DNA from: a virus
IMG/VR virus record: IMGVR_UViG_3300037585_000132
Location: 1 to 20,175 of that record
Length of the DNA stretch: 20,175 bases
Reading direction: 5' to 3' (one strand)
In this document: piece by piece, positions 20,058-20,175 of the stretch
Position numbering within the stretch: position 1 is the first letter of the stretch
Layout: every line of letters begins with the position of its first letter
Notes under the pieces: generated by a model
Database searches by the model: none
The model's input: only the letters and a program-made list of their open reading frames with translations
What the model was told of the DNA's origin: nothing
Position numbers and translations under genes: made by a program

Positions 20058-20175
20058 CTCCAGTATACTTTGCAAATCTTTTTTTCTCACCAATGTAATA
20101 TTGTTTGTATGCAGTTATATAATCTTTATGTTTGTATTCATCTGGCATACATTGTGGTGGTGGTGTAAAATATTG
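20032..20175 (-). CDS. 3' part of a small unrecognised gene (partial at window edge)
   Basis: The frame is open from the window edge to TAA at 20034-20032, giving QYFTPPPQCMPDEYKHKDYI, then TAYKQYYIGEKKRFAKYT and an end GVDTPDFMC. The protein-like composition and the motif CMPDEY...AY..YY.GEKKRFAK look conserved, as in small uncharacterised marine phage proteins. An internal ATG at 20148 could be the start, but the good reading upstream of it suggests the gene begins outside the window. Function unknown. Confidence 0.6.
   Translation of the reverse strand, partial: QYFTPPPQCMPDEYKHKDYITAYKQYYIGEKKRFAKYTGVDTPDFMC

Noticed and set aside
1-20175. tRNA genes, CRISPR arrays, integrase, transposase or attachment sites
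   Set aside because: I looked for cloverleaf-type tails, regular spaced repeats and recombinase motifs in the non-coding gaps and the proteins and saw none; the gaps are too short and are otherwise explained.

Overview
The window is a stretch of a lytic-type tailed phage (or phage contig). It is very AT-rich by eye, densely packed with genes that overlap by 1-20 bases, and has no rRNA, tRNA, transposase, integrase or CRISPR array that I can see. Gene content (family-A DNA polymerase, separate primase and DnaB-like helicase, Cas4-like nuclease, GP88, DUF3310, and small lysine-rich proteins of marine-phage type) fits a marine podovirus-like phage of a low-GC host such as SAR11 or a related alphaproteobacterium. 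That host assignment is inference. No phage RNA polymerase lies in the window, and the best promoters look like host sigma-70 sites.

The two arms converge. Positions 1-5986 are read rightward and hold late-type genes: two sets of small exported or membrane proteins (300-1712 and 1712-3908), including a 557-residue exported protein with a very glutamate-rich middle; an unrecognised 217-residue protein; a run of five small, mostly highly basic proteins (4548-5433); and a glucosaminidase-like endolysin (5384-5986). Two terminators of opposite orientation fill 5981-6059.

Positions 6088-20175 are read leftward. From the promoter-proximal (right) end they hold a partial gene, a 33-residue membrane protein, a GP88-family protein, small proteins including a 36-residue predicted lipoprotein, primase, helicase, DNA polymerase with a zinc-knuckle insertion, small proteins, a 286-residue possible ssDNA-binding protein, a Cas4/AddB-type Fe-S nuclease, a metallophosphoesterase, a DUF3310 protein and several small proteins, one with an SSB-like tail. 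The promoter-distal end is an accessory cassette of one sulfotransferase and four different 2-oxoglutarate/Fe(II) oxygenases.

The right two thirds of the leftward arm form a replication and nucleotide-processing operon: primase, helicase, polymerase, nuclease and candidate ssDNA-binding factors. The four-oxygenase cassette is the most unusual block. Many genes shorter than 60 codons, joined to neighbours by ATGA/TAATG overlaps, were found by reading between the larger genes and are listed here.
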